From Planctomicrobium piriforme (GTDB taxonomy: Bacteria > Planctomycetota > Planctomycetia > Pirellulales > UBA1268): DNA of 40,996 bases. The stretch spans positions 1-40,996 of the forward strand of contig CAMAVC010000020.1 of NCBI GenBank assembly GCA_945861585.1, in the 5' to 3' direction. The position numbers and the translations under genes are program-made. Numbering within the stretch: the first letter of the stretch is position 1; each line of letters starts with the position of its first letter. The notes under the pieces are model-generated. The model saw only the letters and a program-made list of their open reading frames with translations. It searched no databases and was not told the origin of the DNA. Positions 1 through 10,277 of this stretch are shown one piece after another.

Positions 1-976
<976 letters not shown>

Positions 977-1278
977 GTTGCTTGTCATCCACGGCCCACT
1001 TGCGCGGTCCGCTTCTGTCTTGCGTGACTGCCTGCGGCGTCGCCAAAGCGAGCCGCAAACAACCGGAGGCAAACCGAAGTTATCGATCTGTCTACTTTAA
1101 ATCAGTTCCCAACCAGACTGCCTTGCACCCCTGAAGACTTGCGTCTCCGAGAAGCGACTCGGGCCATCCAGTCGGTGCCGGTCACACGATCGCGTGCCGG
1201 CCGAAACCGAAAGAGATCAACTGCCGAATTGTCAAAGAACTACCCAACGGTGGCCGCACGAGGCAACCACCGGCGAGA
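977..1278 (-). other. 16S rRNA leader (transcribed spacer)
   Basis: This stretch lies between the predicted transcription start near 1278 and the mature 16S 5' end. It contains the boxA-like element at 1227-1240 and a rather AT-rich patch near 1090-1110 (minus strand reads TGATTTAAAGTAGACAG). No protein-coding gene is credible here. It presumably holds the left half of the long RNase III processing stem of 16S, but the partner lies off the left edge and cannot be checked. Confidence 0.6.
1227..1240 (-). promoter_or_regulatory. boxA-like rRNA antitermination element
   Basis: On the minus strand this reads GTTCTTTGACAATT, close to the boxA consensus TGCTCTTTAACA that recruits NusB/S10 in rRNA leaders. 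It lies about 45 nt downstream of the predicted promoter and about 250 nt before the mature 16S, the normal position for such an element. Function is inferred from sequence and position. Confidence 0.6.
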
Positions 1279-1284
1279 CTTCGA

Positions 1285-1312
1285 AATCTAGCAGGCCTTC
1301 GGAGCAAGTCAA
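1285..1312 (-). promoter_or_regulatory. rrn promoter, sigma70-type
   Basis: On the minus strand a -35 box TTGACT (1312-1307) and a -10 box TAGATT (1290-1285) are separated by 16 bp, pointing at the 16S gene. Start of transcription would be near 1278. It lies 151 bp downstream of the htrA stop, in an otherwise gene-free stretch (1313-1463). This is the best promoter match noticed in the window and suits a strong rRNA promoter. Confidence 0.65.
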
Positions 1313-1463
1313 CGCCCCCAGGCCGGCGGGATTCCAAAAATCGTCTACCGCACCGGCAGCACGCCAGTCGTGGACGATCCTGATGATACGGACCCCGGCA
1401 CCGGAGGGTTCGGCACGACCGTCATGATTTCCGCCCCGCCCCTCGCGAAGACGCGATCAATGG

Positions 1464-2609
1464 CTATTTTTCAGCGTCGAGCACGACGGGGACGTCGAGC
1501 CGATGCCCTTCGCGCTCCACCGTGATCAGCACCTGATCGCCCGGATTCCTGGCATCGATCGCCGAGAGAAAATCATCGGCGGTTTTGACCGCCTGGCCGG
1601 CCACAGCCACGACCAGGTCTGCTCCCGACCGATCCACCCGCTCGAATTCTGCGACGAAGGGGCCCTGCCGACGCCGCTCGCGAATCACGCGAAACCCGCG
1701 GATCCCCGCCCGTTCGGCGGGCCCTTCCGGGGCGAGCGTCGCGACCACGAGCCCCCTGTCGGTCTGGTACACGCGTGCGATGCCCGCGTCTGGCCGCACG
1801 ACTTTTCCCTTTTGTATGAGCTGTGGCACGATCCTGGCCAGGGTGCCGACCGGGATCGCGAAACCCACGCCCGAGCTCTGGCCAGTGCGGCTGGCGATCG
1901 CCGTGTTCATCCCGACCAGTCGGCTCGCACTGTCGAGCAGCGGCCCGCCGGAATTGCCGGGGTTGATGGCCGCGTCGGTCTGGATGATCGATTTGATCGT
2001 CCGGCCCGTCCGCGTGGGCAACGAGCGATTGAGGCTCGAGATGATTCCGGTCGTCAGCGTGCGTTCGAGGCCGAAGGGATTGCCGATCGCGAACACCCGT
2101 TGGCCCACGCGCAGATCGTTCGACGTGCCGAAGCTCACCGGCACGAGCACGTCGGGCGGCGCGGCCACCCGGATCACGGCCACGTCGGTGGCCGGATCGG
2201 CGCCAACGAGCGCTGCCTGGTGCGACGACCCGTCGTAGAGCAGCACTTGAATCTCCTTCGCGCCTTCGACGACGTGGAAATTCGTGAGCACGTGGCCAAG
2301 CTTGTCGAGCACGATTCCCGAGCCCGCCCCTTCGGAGGGCACCTCCAGGAGAAACAGCCCCGTGGGCACCGTCGCCTTGGTGTTGATGTTGGCGACGCTG
2401 CGATTCACCGCGTCGTACACGGCGATGTTCGTGCGTTCGTCGGGCGTGAACGATCGCTCCACCTCTGCGGCAGCAGGAGCGATCGGCGGCTGCGCGGCCA
2501 CCTCGAGCGGACACGCCCCGGCGGCCCACGCCACCACGGCGAGCAAAGGGGATCGAGTCTGCGCGCGAATCTGCTGGGAAATCGAGGGTCGCGCCTGGAG
2601 TCGCGGCAT
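1464..2609 (-). CDS. Deg/HtrA-type trypsin-like serine protease with PDZ domain
   Basis: A 381-aa S1C-family protease expected to act outside the cytoplasmic membrane on misfolded proteins. The N-terminus (about residues 15-40) is hydrophobic and looks like a secretion signal. The protease domain shows the full triad: His112 in NFHVVEGA, Asp142 in ATDVAVIRV and Ser220 in NPGNSGGPLL. A single PDZ domain follows (about 275-375, with GLVVATLAPEGPAERAGI). Most HtrAs of this size have this one-PDZ layout. The start ATG at 2609 is preceded by a purine-rich AGGTGG about 8 nt upstream, which supports it. The gene is divergent from the VWA gene across a 279-bp gap that must hold both promoters, and it ends just upstream of the rrn promoter. 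I do not assign degP, degQ or degS because paralogues are common in planctomycetes. Confidence 0.93.
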   Translation of the reverse strand: MPRLQARPSISQQIRAQTRSPLLAVVAWAAGACPLEVAAQPPIAPAAAEVERSFTPDERTNIAVYDAVNRSVANINTKATVPTGLFLLEVPSEGAGSGIVLDKLGHVLTNFHVVEGAKEIQVLLYDGSSHQAALVGADPATDVAVIRVAAPPDVLVPVSFGTSNDLRVGQRVFAIGNPFGLERTLTTGIISSLNRSLPTRTGRTIKSIIQTDAAINPGNSGGPLLDSASRLVGMNTAIASRTGQSSGVGFAIPVGTLARIVPQLIQKGKVVRPDAGIARVYQTDRGLVVATLAPEGPAERAGIRGFRVIRERRRQGPFVAEFERVDRSGADLVVAVAGQAVKTADDFLSAIDARNPGDQVLITVEREGHRLDVPVVLDAEK

Positions 2610-2888
2610 GTCTGGCCACCTGGCTTCGAGATCAATGGCTTCGGAAACAGGCCGCTCGCAGCCACCGGGCGACGCTGCCGCGGCGGAGTATTACGGGCCG
2701 GCCACGACCGGCCAACCCGAGAGTGTCGCTGGCAAGCTGGGTACACTACAGAGGCCGGCTGGCAGGGAGAATTCGTCGCGAACCGGGGTGTTTGGCCGCA
2801 GAACGGCGTTGGCGGAGCGAAGAGCACGAAATATGCTCTCGGCGACTGCCGATCGCGGCCCATCGCACCGAGTCTGCCTGGAGGGATC

Positions 2889-5800
2889 ATGTCCACCCGC
2901 ACCCCGATTCTGCTCGCCACGCTCTTCCTGGGCGCTGCCGTGGCGCCCCCCCGCGTTCGTGCCGAGCAACCGGTGACCGTCTCCTTTGCGGAGAGTTTTG
3001 CGGGCAGTGATTTTGCCCCACCGGTCGTCGCCATCGGTCTCCGCGCGGCGGCGCCTCGGGAGCCCGCCGGCGCGGTCGACGTGGTGGTGCTCGTCGACAC
3101 CTCGGCGAGCCAGATCGGCACGCAGCGCGAGCGCACCTCGGAAGCGCTCGGCGGCATCCTGGAAAAAGCCCGTTCGAGCGACCGGTTTTGGATCGCCGCC
3201 GTCGATGTCGATTGCGCGCCGCTCAGCGAAGGCTTCGCGGCTGCGGGCAGCCCTGCGACGCGGGATGCCGTCAATTCGCTCGCGGAGCGCACGCCGCTCG
3301 GGTCGACCGACATCATCGCCGTGCTCGACGCGGCGGCCGATCTATTCACAGGGCCGGCGGCGGGCCGGGCCATCGTCTACATCGGCGACGGGCCGGGCCT
3401 CAACGGCATCGATGCTGCCGATTTCTTCGCACTCCAGGAAAAGCTCCGCACGAAACGGATCGCCGTGTCGAGCGTCGGCATCGGAGAACAGGTGAACTGG
3501 CCCTGCCTCGCCGCCCTCGCGAACGCCACCGGCGGCATGTTGCTCGTCCCCGACGAGGCCGCTGCGGCACGCGACGCCGGCGCACGGCTCGGGGCCCTCG
3601 CCATCGCTCCCGTGCTCTGGCCCGAAGACGTCGTGCTCTCAGCAAAGACGCCGGCTTCGAACTACCGCGGCTTGCCCGGACGGCTGCCCCCGCTCCGCGC
3701 CGACCGCGATTCCATCCTGCTCGTCGGCGGACTCATCGCAGATGGCCGGCTCGACTTCTCCGTGGAGAGCTCGGCCGAGGGCCACGCCACCCGGTCGGCC
3801 GTCGTCGAGATCCCGACCGTCGACGCCCGCCAGGAAAACGCCTACCTCGGCGAGCTCTTCCGCAATGCGTTTCCTACCAACGGCGTGTTCCTGCCACTCC
3901 TCGGCCGCGAGGGGCTCGACGTCGCCCGGACGACGATTCGGAACGAGGCCGCCCAGCTGGCGACGCTGTCGAAACAGGCTGCGGCCACCGGGGCCAACGA
4001 GTCGGCCCTCCGGCTCGCTGTGGCGGCCCTCCGGCGCGACCCAGACAACGTCGATGCGGCACTCGTGCACACGGTCGCACGCAAGGGCCTCGAGCAGGCC
4101 GAGATGCCCGTCGGCTTGAACCGCCAGACGGATGACGATGAAGCCCCCGCGGCTGCAGACGATGCGGCTGGCGGCGCGCTCGAGCAACTGCCTCCGCCCG
4201 CAGCCGACCCACGGCCGCTGCCGCCGGCCCGCGACGTCACGCACGATCCGGAGGAGCTGGCAGAGTTCAATCGGCTGCGCAAGGTGCGGGCCCAGCAGCT
4301 CGAACAGGAGACGGCAGTGCGGCTGCGAAACGCCCGCCAGCTGATGGCCGCCGACCCCGACCAGGCCCGCACCGACCTGAAAGACCTGCAGCGCAGCGTG
4401 CAGGCATCGGACGACCTCGACGCCGCGATGCGCGATCGACTGCTGCGGCAGATCGAGGTCAGCGTCCGGGAATCGATCGTCCGCTCCCGCGAAAAAGCCG
4501 AGCGCGACCTCGCGACGGAGCGCGCCCGGGCCATCGGACGGGAACGGATGCGGCTCGATGAAGACCTCCGGCGGCGGGAAGACCGCATCAAGCAGCTCAC
4601 CGAACGCTACAACGCCCTCGTCGAGGAAGGCATCCGCATCGGCTACGACCGTGCCGAACGCTACCCCGTGGTGCTCGGTGACAACACGCGGCAGTTCTAC
4701 GACACCGTCACGCGCAACGAGCCCCCGACCACGGTGTTCAATGAAGCCGAGCGGCTTCCGGGTGAGCAACTCATGGAAGAGGCCCCCGAACTGTTCGCAA
4801 ACCATCCGGTGCCGATGACGGCCCGCGTGCTCGCCCGCAAGGCCTTCGTCGAGGCCCGGATCAGGGACTATGACGCCGAAAACGTGCGCACGAAGCGCGA
4901 CATCGAGCGGGGCTTCATGGACTGCCTCCATCAGGTCGACATCGCGGCGATCCCGATGCCCGATGAGCCGCCGATCATCTATCCCAACGCGGCCCGGTGG
5001 CGCGAGATCACGAAGATGCGCGAAAAGTACAAGTCGGTCGACCTCGCCAATCCCGGCAGCAACGAGCAGAAGATCTACGACGCGCTCGGCAAGCCGGTGC
5101 AAAACTTCGAGTTCACCGAGACGCCGCTCCGCGACGTGATCGCGCAGATTCAGGATGCCCAGGGCATCCCCGTCCAGATCGACACGAAGGCGTTCGAGGA
5201 TGCGGGGCTCGATCTCGAAGCGCCCGTCACGAAGAACGTGTCGGGCATCTCCCTCCGCTCCGCGCTGCGGCTGCTGCTCGGTGACCTCGACCTCACGTAT
5301 CTCGTCAAGGACGAGGTGCTCATGATCACGACGAAAGACAAGGCTGCCGAGACGATGGTCGTGAAGGTCTACCCGGTGGCAGACCTCGTGATCCCCGTGA
5401 ATCCGCAGGGTGGTGTCAATCCGTTTCAGACCGGCGGCGGCCTGGGCGGAGCCGGGGGCATCAACAGCGGCCAGGGCGGCGGCCTCGGCGGCGGTGGCGG
5501 CATGATGGGCGGCGGCGTGGGCGGCGGCGGCGGCATGTTCCAGATTTCCGACGCCCGGGCCCGAATCGGGCAGACTGGGAAGGCCGGCAGCCCCTCGGCC
5601 GAGCGCACCGCCGCGAAGCCCGAACCGCTCGCCGCTTCCGCCGAGAGCGGGCCGGAGCGCGGCGCCGGCGACGCAGGCCTGCCGACCGACGTCGTCGAGG
5701 CCACGAACCTCCGCGGCGCGATCGCCCGCTACCTCGCGGCCGGCCCCGCTGCCACACAGAAGACGGCCGACAAGCCAAACGCCTCGGCCGGGCCCCGACG

Positions 5801-7463
5801 CGACGAGCGCGACCTCGCGCTCCGGCTCGCACGGCTGCGGGTCTCGGCGGCCGATCTCGGCAAAGAGGGCCGTTACGACCACGCTGCCGAACTCATCTCG
5901 GCCGCCATTGCCGCCGGGCATGCCGAACCATGGATGTATGAAGCCCTGGCGATGGCACTCGAAGCGGCGGGCAAGCCCAAGGCCGAAGTGGAGCGGGCTC
6001 TGCTCTCGGCGGCTGATTTTTCCGCAAGCGCCACGGACCTCCTGGCGCTCGCCAACTACCTGGCACGGTTCGGATCGCTGAAGCAGGCGATCCGTGTCTG
6101 CAAGCAGGTAACCCGGCTCGATCCGGCGAACCGCGAGGCCTTTGCGATCGGCATGAGTCTCGCCGCCCGGGCCGACGATGTGCCGTCGCTGCGTTGGGCC
6201 TGCGCGGGCGTGCTCGCCCATGAGTGGCCCGCCGATCAGCGCGACGTCGCCGCTCGGGCCGGACGGCTCGCCAAGACGACGATCGAAAAGCTGCGTCAAG
6301 CCGGCAAGGCCGAGGAGGCTGCCGCCTTCCAAGCGGCGATCGACGAAGCGCTCGTCCGCGATCTCGAGGTGGAAATCTCCTGGAACGGCGATGCCGACAT
6401 CGACCTGCTCGTCGAGGAACCGCCGGGGACGGTCTGCTCGCAGGCCGCTTCCAGGTCGACCTCGGGAGGAACGCTGCTGGGCGATGCCGCCGTCGCGGCG
6501 GATCCTTCCAATGCCACTCAGCGCGAGCGCTATGTGGCCGCCCAGGCCTTCCCTGGGCACTATCGAATCCTCGTTCGCCGCGCCGTCGGCAAGGTCGCCG
6601 CCGACACGTTGACCGCCGAAATGACGCTCCACAAAGGCACTGACCGAGAGCAGAAAATCAAACGGCAGGTTCCGCTCGGCGCCGACGAAATCCTGCTCAC
6701 GGTCGATCTGCCTGAAGGCCGTCGACGCGAGCCCCTGCTCGACGCCCAGGTGGCGCAAGACGTGGCCGTGCAGCAGAACATCGGCCGCGCCATCCTCGCG
6801 CAGCAGTTGGCCGGGATCGACGATCCGGCCGCTGCTGCATCGCTTTCGAGAAGCCGCAGCGGAGGCGGGGCCCCAGGCGTGCCGGGCCTGCCGTTCGGCC
6901 GCGGCGGTGCGACTGGATACCAGCCGGTGATCACGACGCTTCCGGAAGGCACGAATATGTCGGCGATGGCCGTCGTGTCGGCCGACCGGCGGTATGTGCG
7001 GGCCACGGTCACACCGCTCTTCTCCGGCGTCGGTCAGGTGACGCAGTACAATTTTTCCGGTGGCGGTGCACGCGGTAGTGGTGGCGGAGGCATGGGCGGT
7101 GGTGGCATGGGCGGCGGTGGTATGGGTGGTGGTGGCATGGGCGGTGGCATGGGTGGTGGCGGCATGGGTGGTGGCGGCATGGGTGGTATGGGTGGCGGCG
7201 GCATGGGTGGCGGTGGTATGGGCGGTGGTGGCATGGGTGGAGGTGGCATGGGCATGTGCTGGGTGGCCCGCGAGGTCTACGGCCCCACCGATCCTCGCTG
7301 GCTCCTGTTCCGCGCCTGGCTGCTCGCCGACGCGCCGTCGTGGCTCGTCGATCTCTACGCGCGTCATGGTGAAACAGCCGCAGCGTGGATTCACGACAAG
7401 CCGGCGGTCAAAGCCGCTCTGCGAGTCCTCATGGATCGCGCCATCGCCACGCAGGCGCGGTAG
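2889..7463 (+). CDS. Giant secreted VWA-domain protein with secretin-type STN domain and Gly/Met-rich repeats
   Basis: A 1524-aa protein of unknown function. It has a signal peptide (residues 1-25), then a von Willebrand A domain starting about residue 65 with a MIDAS (DTSAS, a downstream Thr in LGSTDI, then IGDGPG). Residues about 455-585 are Arg/Glu-rich and probably coiled coil. About 726-837 resembles the short STN/secretin N-domain (FTETPLRDVIAQIQ). Gly-rich linkers follow at about 845-885, a TPR-like helical stretch at about 990-1100, a beta domain resembling DUF2135 (ISWNGDADIDLLVEEP) at about 1158-1280, then a Gly-Met repeat block. The last about 70 residues (CWVAREVYG to the end) resemble the CFI-box C-terminal domain. 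The ATG at 2889 follows GGAGGG at good spacing; reading upstream in frame only adds sequence antisense to htrA. ispD starts 2 bp after the stop, suggesting co-transcription. Domain names are by eye. Confidence 0.85.
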   Translation: MSTRTPILLATLFLGAAVAPPRVRAEQPVTVSFAESFAGSDFAPPVVAIGLRAAAPREPAGAVDVVVLVDTSASQIGTQRERTSEALGGILEKARSSDRFWIAAVDVDCAPLSEGFAAAGSPATRDAVNSLAERTPLGSTDIIAVLDAAADLFTGPAAGRAIVYIGDGPGLNGIDAADFFALQEKLRTKRIAVSSVGIGEQVNWPCLAALANATGGMLLVPDEAAAARDAGARLGALAIAPVLWPEDVVLSAKTPASNYRGLPGRLPPLRADRDSILLVGGLIADGRLDFSVESSAEGHATRSAVVEIPTVDARQENAYLGELFRNAFPTNGVFLPLLGREGLDVARTTIRNEAAQLATLSKQAAATGANESALRLAVAALRRDPDNVDAALVHTVARKGLEQAEMPVGLNRQTDDDEAPAAADDAAGGALEQLPPPAADPRPLPPARDVTHDPEELAEFNRLRKVRAQQLEQETAVRLRNARQLMAADPDQARTDLKDLQRSVQASDDLDAAMRDRLLRQIEVSVRESIVRSREKAERDLATERARAIGRERMRLDEDLRRREDRIKQLTERYNALVEEGIRIGYDRAERYPVVLGDNTRQFYDTVTRNEPPTTVFNEAERLPGEQLMEEAPELFANHPVPMTARVLARKAFVEARIRDYDAENVRTKRDIERGFMDCLHQVDIAAIPMPDEPPIIYPNAARWREITKMREKYKSVDLANPGSNEQKIYDALGKPVQNFEFTETPLRDVIAQIQDAQGIPVQIDTKAFEDAGLDLEAPVTKNVSGISLRSALRLLLGDLDLTYLVKDEVLMITTKDKAAETMVVKVYPVADLVIPVNPQGGVNPFQTGGGLGGAGGINSGQGGGLGGGGGMMGGGVGGGGGMFQISDARARIGQTGKAGSPSAERTAAKPEPLAASAESGPERGAGDAGLPTDVVEATNLRGAIARYLAAGPAATQKTADKPNASAGPRRDERDLALRLARLRVSAADLGKEGRYDHAAELISAAIAAGHAEPWMYEALAMALEAAGKPKAEVERALLSAADFSASATDLLALANYLARFGSLKQAIRVCKQVTRLDPANREAFAIGMSLAARADDVPSLRWACAGVLAHEWPADQRDVAARAGRLAKTTIEKLRQAGKAEEAAAFQAAIDEALVRDLEVEISWNGDADIDLLVEEPPGTVCSQAASRSTSGGTLLGDAAVAADPSNATQRERYVAAQAFPGHYRILVRRAVGKVAADTLTAEMTLHKGTDREQKIKRQVPLGADEILLTVDLPEGRRREPLLDAQVAQDVAVQQNIGRAILAQQLAGIDDPAAAASLSRSRSGGGAPGVPGLPFGRGGATGYQPVITTLPEGTNMSAMAVVSADRRYVRATVTPLFSGVGQVTQYNFSGGGARGSGGGGMGGGGMGGGGMGGGGMGGGMGGGGMGGGGMGGMGGGGMGGGGMGGGGMGGGGMGMCWVAREVYGPTDPRWLLFRAWLLADAPSWLVDLYARHGETAAAWIHDKPAVKAALRVLMDRAIATQAR
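7081..7256 (+). repeat. In-frame tandem Gly-Gly-Gly-Gly-Met coding repeat
   Basis: About twelve degenerate units of 15 bp (some 12 or 9 bp) encode GGGGM, GGGM or GGM near the C-terminus of the VWA protein. Unit length varies in whole codons, so the frame is kept. A similar but shorter Gly-rich patch lies at about 5425-5540. The array is a typical slippage-prone microsatellite-like tract and probably a flexible linker before the C-terminal domain. Confidence 0.9.
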
Positions 7464-7465
7464 CC

Positions 7466-8206
7466 ATGCCCACGTTCGGAGTGATCCTCGCCGCGGCAGG
7501 CCAGAGCAGCCGCTTTCGAGACGCGAACTACAAAAAACCGTTCGCACCGCTGGCAGGCCGCGCCGTCTGGCTGCATTCGGCCGAAAAGTTTCTCGAGCGC
7601 GACGACGTGAAGCAGGTCGTGATCGTCGTCTCCCCGGAAGACCGTGAGGCGTTCGTCGACAAATTCGGAGCGAACCTCGCCTTCATGGGTGTGACGCTCG
7701 CCGAGGGCGGGGCCGAGCGGGCCGACTCTGTTCGGCATGGCCTCGAGAAACTCGGTCCCGCGATCGACATGGTCGCGATCCACGACGCCGCTCGTCCCTG
7801 CGTCGCGCCGGCGTGGATCGACAAGGTGTTCGAGGTGGGAGCGAAGACCGGTGCGGCGATCCTCGCCACGCCCGTGGTCAGCACGCTCAAGAAGGTCGGC
7901 CCCGACGGCACGATTCAAGCCACCGTCGACCGCACCGGCCTGTGGGAAGCCCAGACGCCCCAGGTGTTCGCGCGGGCGGTCCTCGAAAAGGCTTTTGCCT
8001 CGCGCGGCGCGAGCCGCTTCACCGACGAGGCCCAACTCGTCGAATCGATCGGCCAGAAGGTGACCGTGGTGCAGGGCTCCCCGATCAACCTCAAGATCAC
8101 CTCCCGCGAAGACCTGCGGTTCGCCGAGCAGGCGCTCAAGGCGCTCCCCAAGCCCAACCTCTCGGGCCCGGCCCACCCGTTCGCCAACGACGACATGTGG
8201 CGGTGA
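7466..8206 (+). CDS. ispD: 2-C-methyl-D-erythritol 4-phosphate cytidylyltransferase
   Basis: A 246-aa cytosolic enzyme that joins CTP and MEP to give CDP-methylerythritol in the non-mevalonate isoprenoid pathway. The N-terminal nucleotide-binding loop (GVILAAAGQSSRF, then KKPFAPLAGR) is present, as are GGAERADSVRHGL, the substrate motif VAIHDAARP, the central TVDRTGLWEAQTPQVF and the late TDEAQLVE. Length is normal for the family (about 230-250 aa). The ATG at 7466 lies 2 bp after the VWA stop, and tyrS begins 2 bp after this stop, so the three are probably one transcript. The C-terminal tail of about 20 residues (NLSGPAHPFANDDMWR) is not a family feature I recognise. Confidence 0.95.
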   Translation: MPTFGVILAAAGQSSRFRDANYKKPFAPLAGRAVWLHSAEKFLERDDVKQVVIVVSPEDREAFVDKFGANLAFMGVTLAEGGAERADSVRHGLEKLGPAIDMVAIHDAARPCVAPAWIDKVFEVGAKTGAAILATPVVSTLKKVGPDGTIQATVDRTGLWEAQTPQVFARAVLEKAFASRGASRFTDEAQLVESIGQKVTVVQGSPINLKITSREDLRFAEQALKALPKPNLSGPAHPFANDDMWR

Positions 8207-8208
8207 CC

Positions 8209-9489
<1,281 letters not shown>

Positions 9490-9499
9490 CTCCACGTAG

Positions 9500-9542
9500 G
9501 ACAGGCTTCAGCCTGTCACGCCTCTCCCCTTCAGCCTGTCAC
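9500..9542 (+). repeat. Palindromic repeat family P, copy 1, with a partial duplicate
   Basis: A perfect palindrome-with-loop GACAGGCTTCAGCCTGTC (9500-9517), preceded by GTAG, stands between tyrS and the next gene. The right half, TTCAGCCTGTCAC, occurs again at 9530-9542 as a direct repeat. Other copies lie at 10127, 10256, 13769 and 25592. As RNA it could fold into a short hairpin and might act as a processing or termination site, but no U-tract follows. Confidence 0.85.
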
Positions 9543-9546
9543 TCCC

Positions 9547-9864
9547 ATGCACGCCCTTCGACCCCTCCTCGCTGCTCTCATGCTCGGCCTCGCGACGGTC
9601 GCCGCAGCGCCGGCCGCCGAGCCCGCCAAGGTCGGCACCGTGCTCGGCCTCGAAGACCGCTTGAAGACCGGCCTCAAGGCCCGCCGACCCGAAGAGAAAG
9701 CGTTTCTCGACGACGTCGCCCGCCTCGTCCGCGCGGGCGAACTTCCCGTAAAACTGGTCGACTCGACGTATCTCTGGGCGCTGCAGCGCCAGCAGAAATT
9801 CCCCTATCCGCTCTTCGAGCGGGCGCTCCGCATCCAAGCCAGCCGCATCGGCGTCGAACTCTGA
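9547..9864 (+). CDS. Small secreted protein of unknown function
   Basis: A 105-aa protein with a clear signal peptide (MHALRPLLAALMLGLATVAAAPAAEP, cleavage probably after AAA or PAA near residue 20-24). The mature part is small and basic, about 80 residues, with a helical KAFLDDVARLVRAGELPVKLVDSTYLWALQRQQ segment predicted from its pattern. I do not recognise the family. No Shine-Dalgarno precedes the ATG; the half-palindrome of the upstream repeat ends 4 bp before it. The gene is in the same orientation as tyrS. Codon usage is like its neighbours, and the signal peptide argues that it is real. Confidence 0.7.
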   Translation: MHALRPLLAALMLGLATVAAAPAAEPAKVGTVLGLEDRLKTGLKARRPEEKAFLDDVARLVRAGELPVKLVDSTYLWALQRQQKFPYPLFERALRIQASRIGVEL

Positions 9865-9969
9865 CGCCGCATGACGGCTTCAGACTGCCACGGTTGCTTC
9901 GCGGCGGGGTATCCTCTCGGCTTACGTCTCGGGCTTCCTGAACATCGAATACGGGCAGGCGAGGGGCTG

Positions 9970-10148
9970 CCCCTGCCGGTGAGACGGCGTATGTGACCAG
10001 CGAAGCCATGGATGGCGCAGCGCAGGCACATCCGAGTGAGTGGAGGCCTGGAGGGCCGCAGCGAACGTCCGGCGAGACGGTACGGGGTAACCCCGAGCCG
10101 GATTGGGCGCGTTGAGGGGAACGCACGACAGGCTTAAGCCTGTCCTAC
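9970..10148 (+). repeat. Interspersed repeat family 1, copy 1
   Basis: This non-coding stretch shares with 13631-13790 and (reverse) 25294-25441 a core reading GCCATGGATGGCGCAGCGCA, then CCGAGTGAG, AGGCCTGGAGGGC-like and GAACGTCCGGCGA blocks. It ends in a family P palindrome (GACAGGCTTAAGCCTGTC, 10127-10144, then CTAC). Apparent small reading frames here are by-products of the repeat. The rest of the gap, 9865-9969, shows nothing I recognise. Confidence 0.85.
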
Positions 10149-10162
10149 AAGCGGACAGAGCG

Positions 10163-10242
10163 AGGCCCGGAGGGCCGGGTTACCTCCAGCGGACGGAGGT
10201 CGGCCAAGAAACGGACGGCACGATGCCGTGCCGTTCCGTGAA
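10163..10242 (+). repeat. Interspersed repeat family 2, copy 1
   Basis: Begins AGGCCCGGAGGGCCGGG, followed by a CGGACGGAGGTCGGCC block, a GACGGCACGATGCCGTGCC hairpin and CCGTGAA. The same order of blocks is found in reverse orientation at 13493-13572, and a shorter version is at 15020-15060. It contains several small inverted repeats and no gene. Confidence 0.8.
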
Positions 10243-10255
10243 CATAGCCAGCCAT

Positions 10256-10277
10256 GACAGGCGAAAGCCTGTCCTAC
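10256..10277 (+). repeat. Palindromic repeat family P, copy 3, supplying a stop codon
   Basis: GACAGGCGAAAGCCTGTC (10256-10273) followed by CTAC. On the minus strand the CTA at 10274-10276 is the TAG stop of the HAD gene, so the repeat's conserved GTAGG end terminates the host gene. Confidence 0.85.

Noticed and set aside
1194-1427. Small open frame in the rrn leader/promoter
   Set aside because: It overlaps the promoter and boxA and has no ribosome-binding site or family.
1440-1464. Rho-independent terminator after htrA (CGCG-TCTT-CGCG hairpin)
   Set aside because: The stem is only 4 bp and no T-tract follows.
1503-2888. In-frame upstream extension of the VWA gene to 1503
   Set aside because: It is antisense to the Deg protease and would bury the signal peptide; ATG 2889 has a good Shine-Dalgarno.
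7081-7256. CRISPR-like regular array
   Set aside because: Units are 9-15 bp, in frame and without spacers; it codes for Gly and Met.
3639-7547. Long antisense open frame of 1302 codons on the minus strand, His/Thr/Ala-rich
   Set aside because: It mirrors the VWA gene; its repeats are the antisense of the Gly-Met tract and it has no domain sense. High GC makes long shadow frames common.
9674-10126. Several small frames in the repeat-filled gaps (also 13657-13986 and 25402-26247)
   Set aside because: They follow repeat copies and share peptides only because the DNA is repeated; composition does not look coding.
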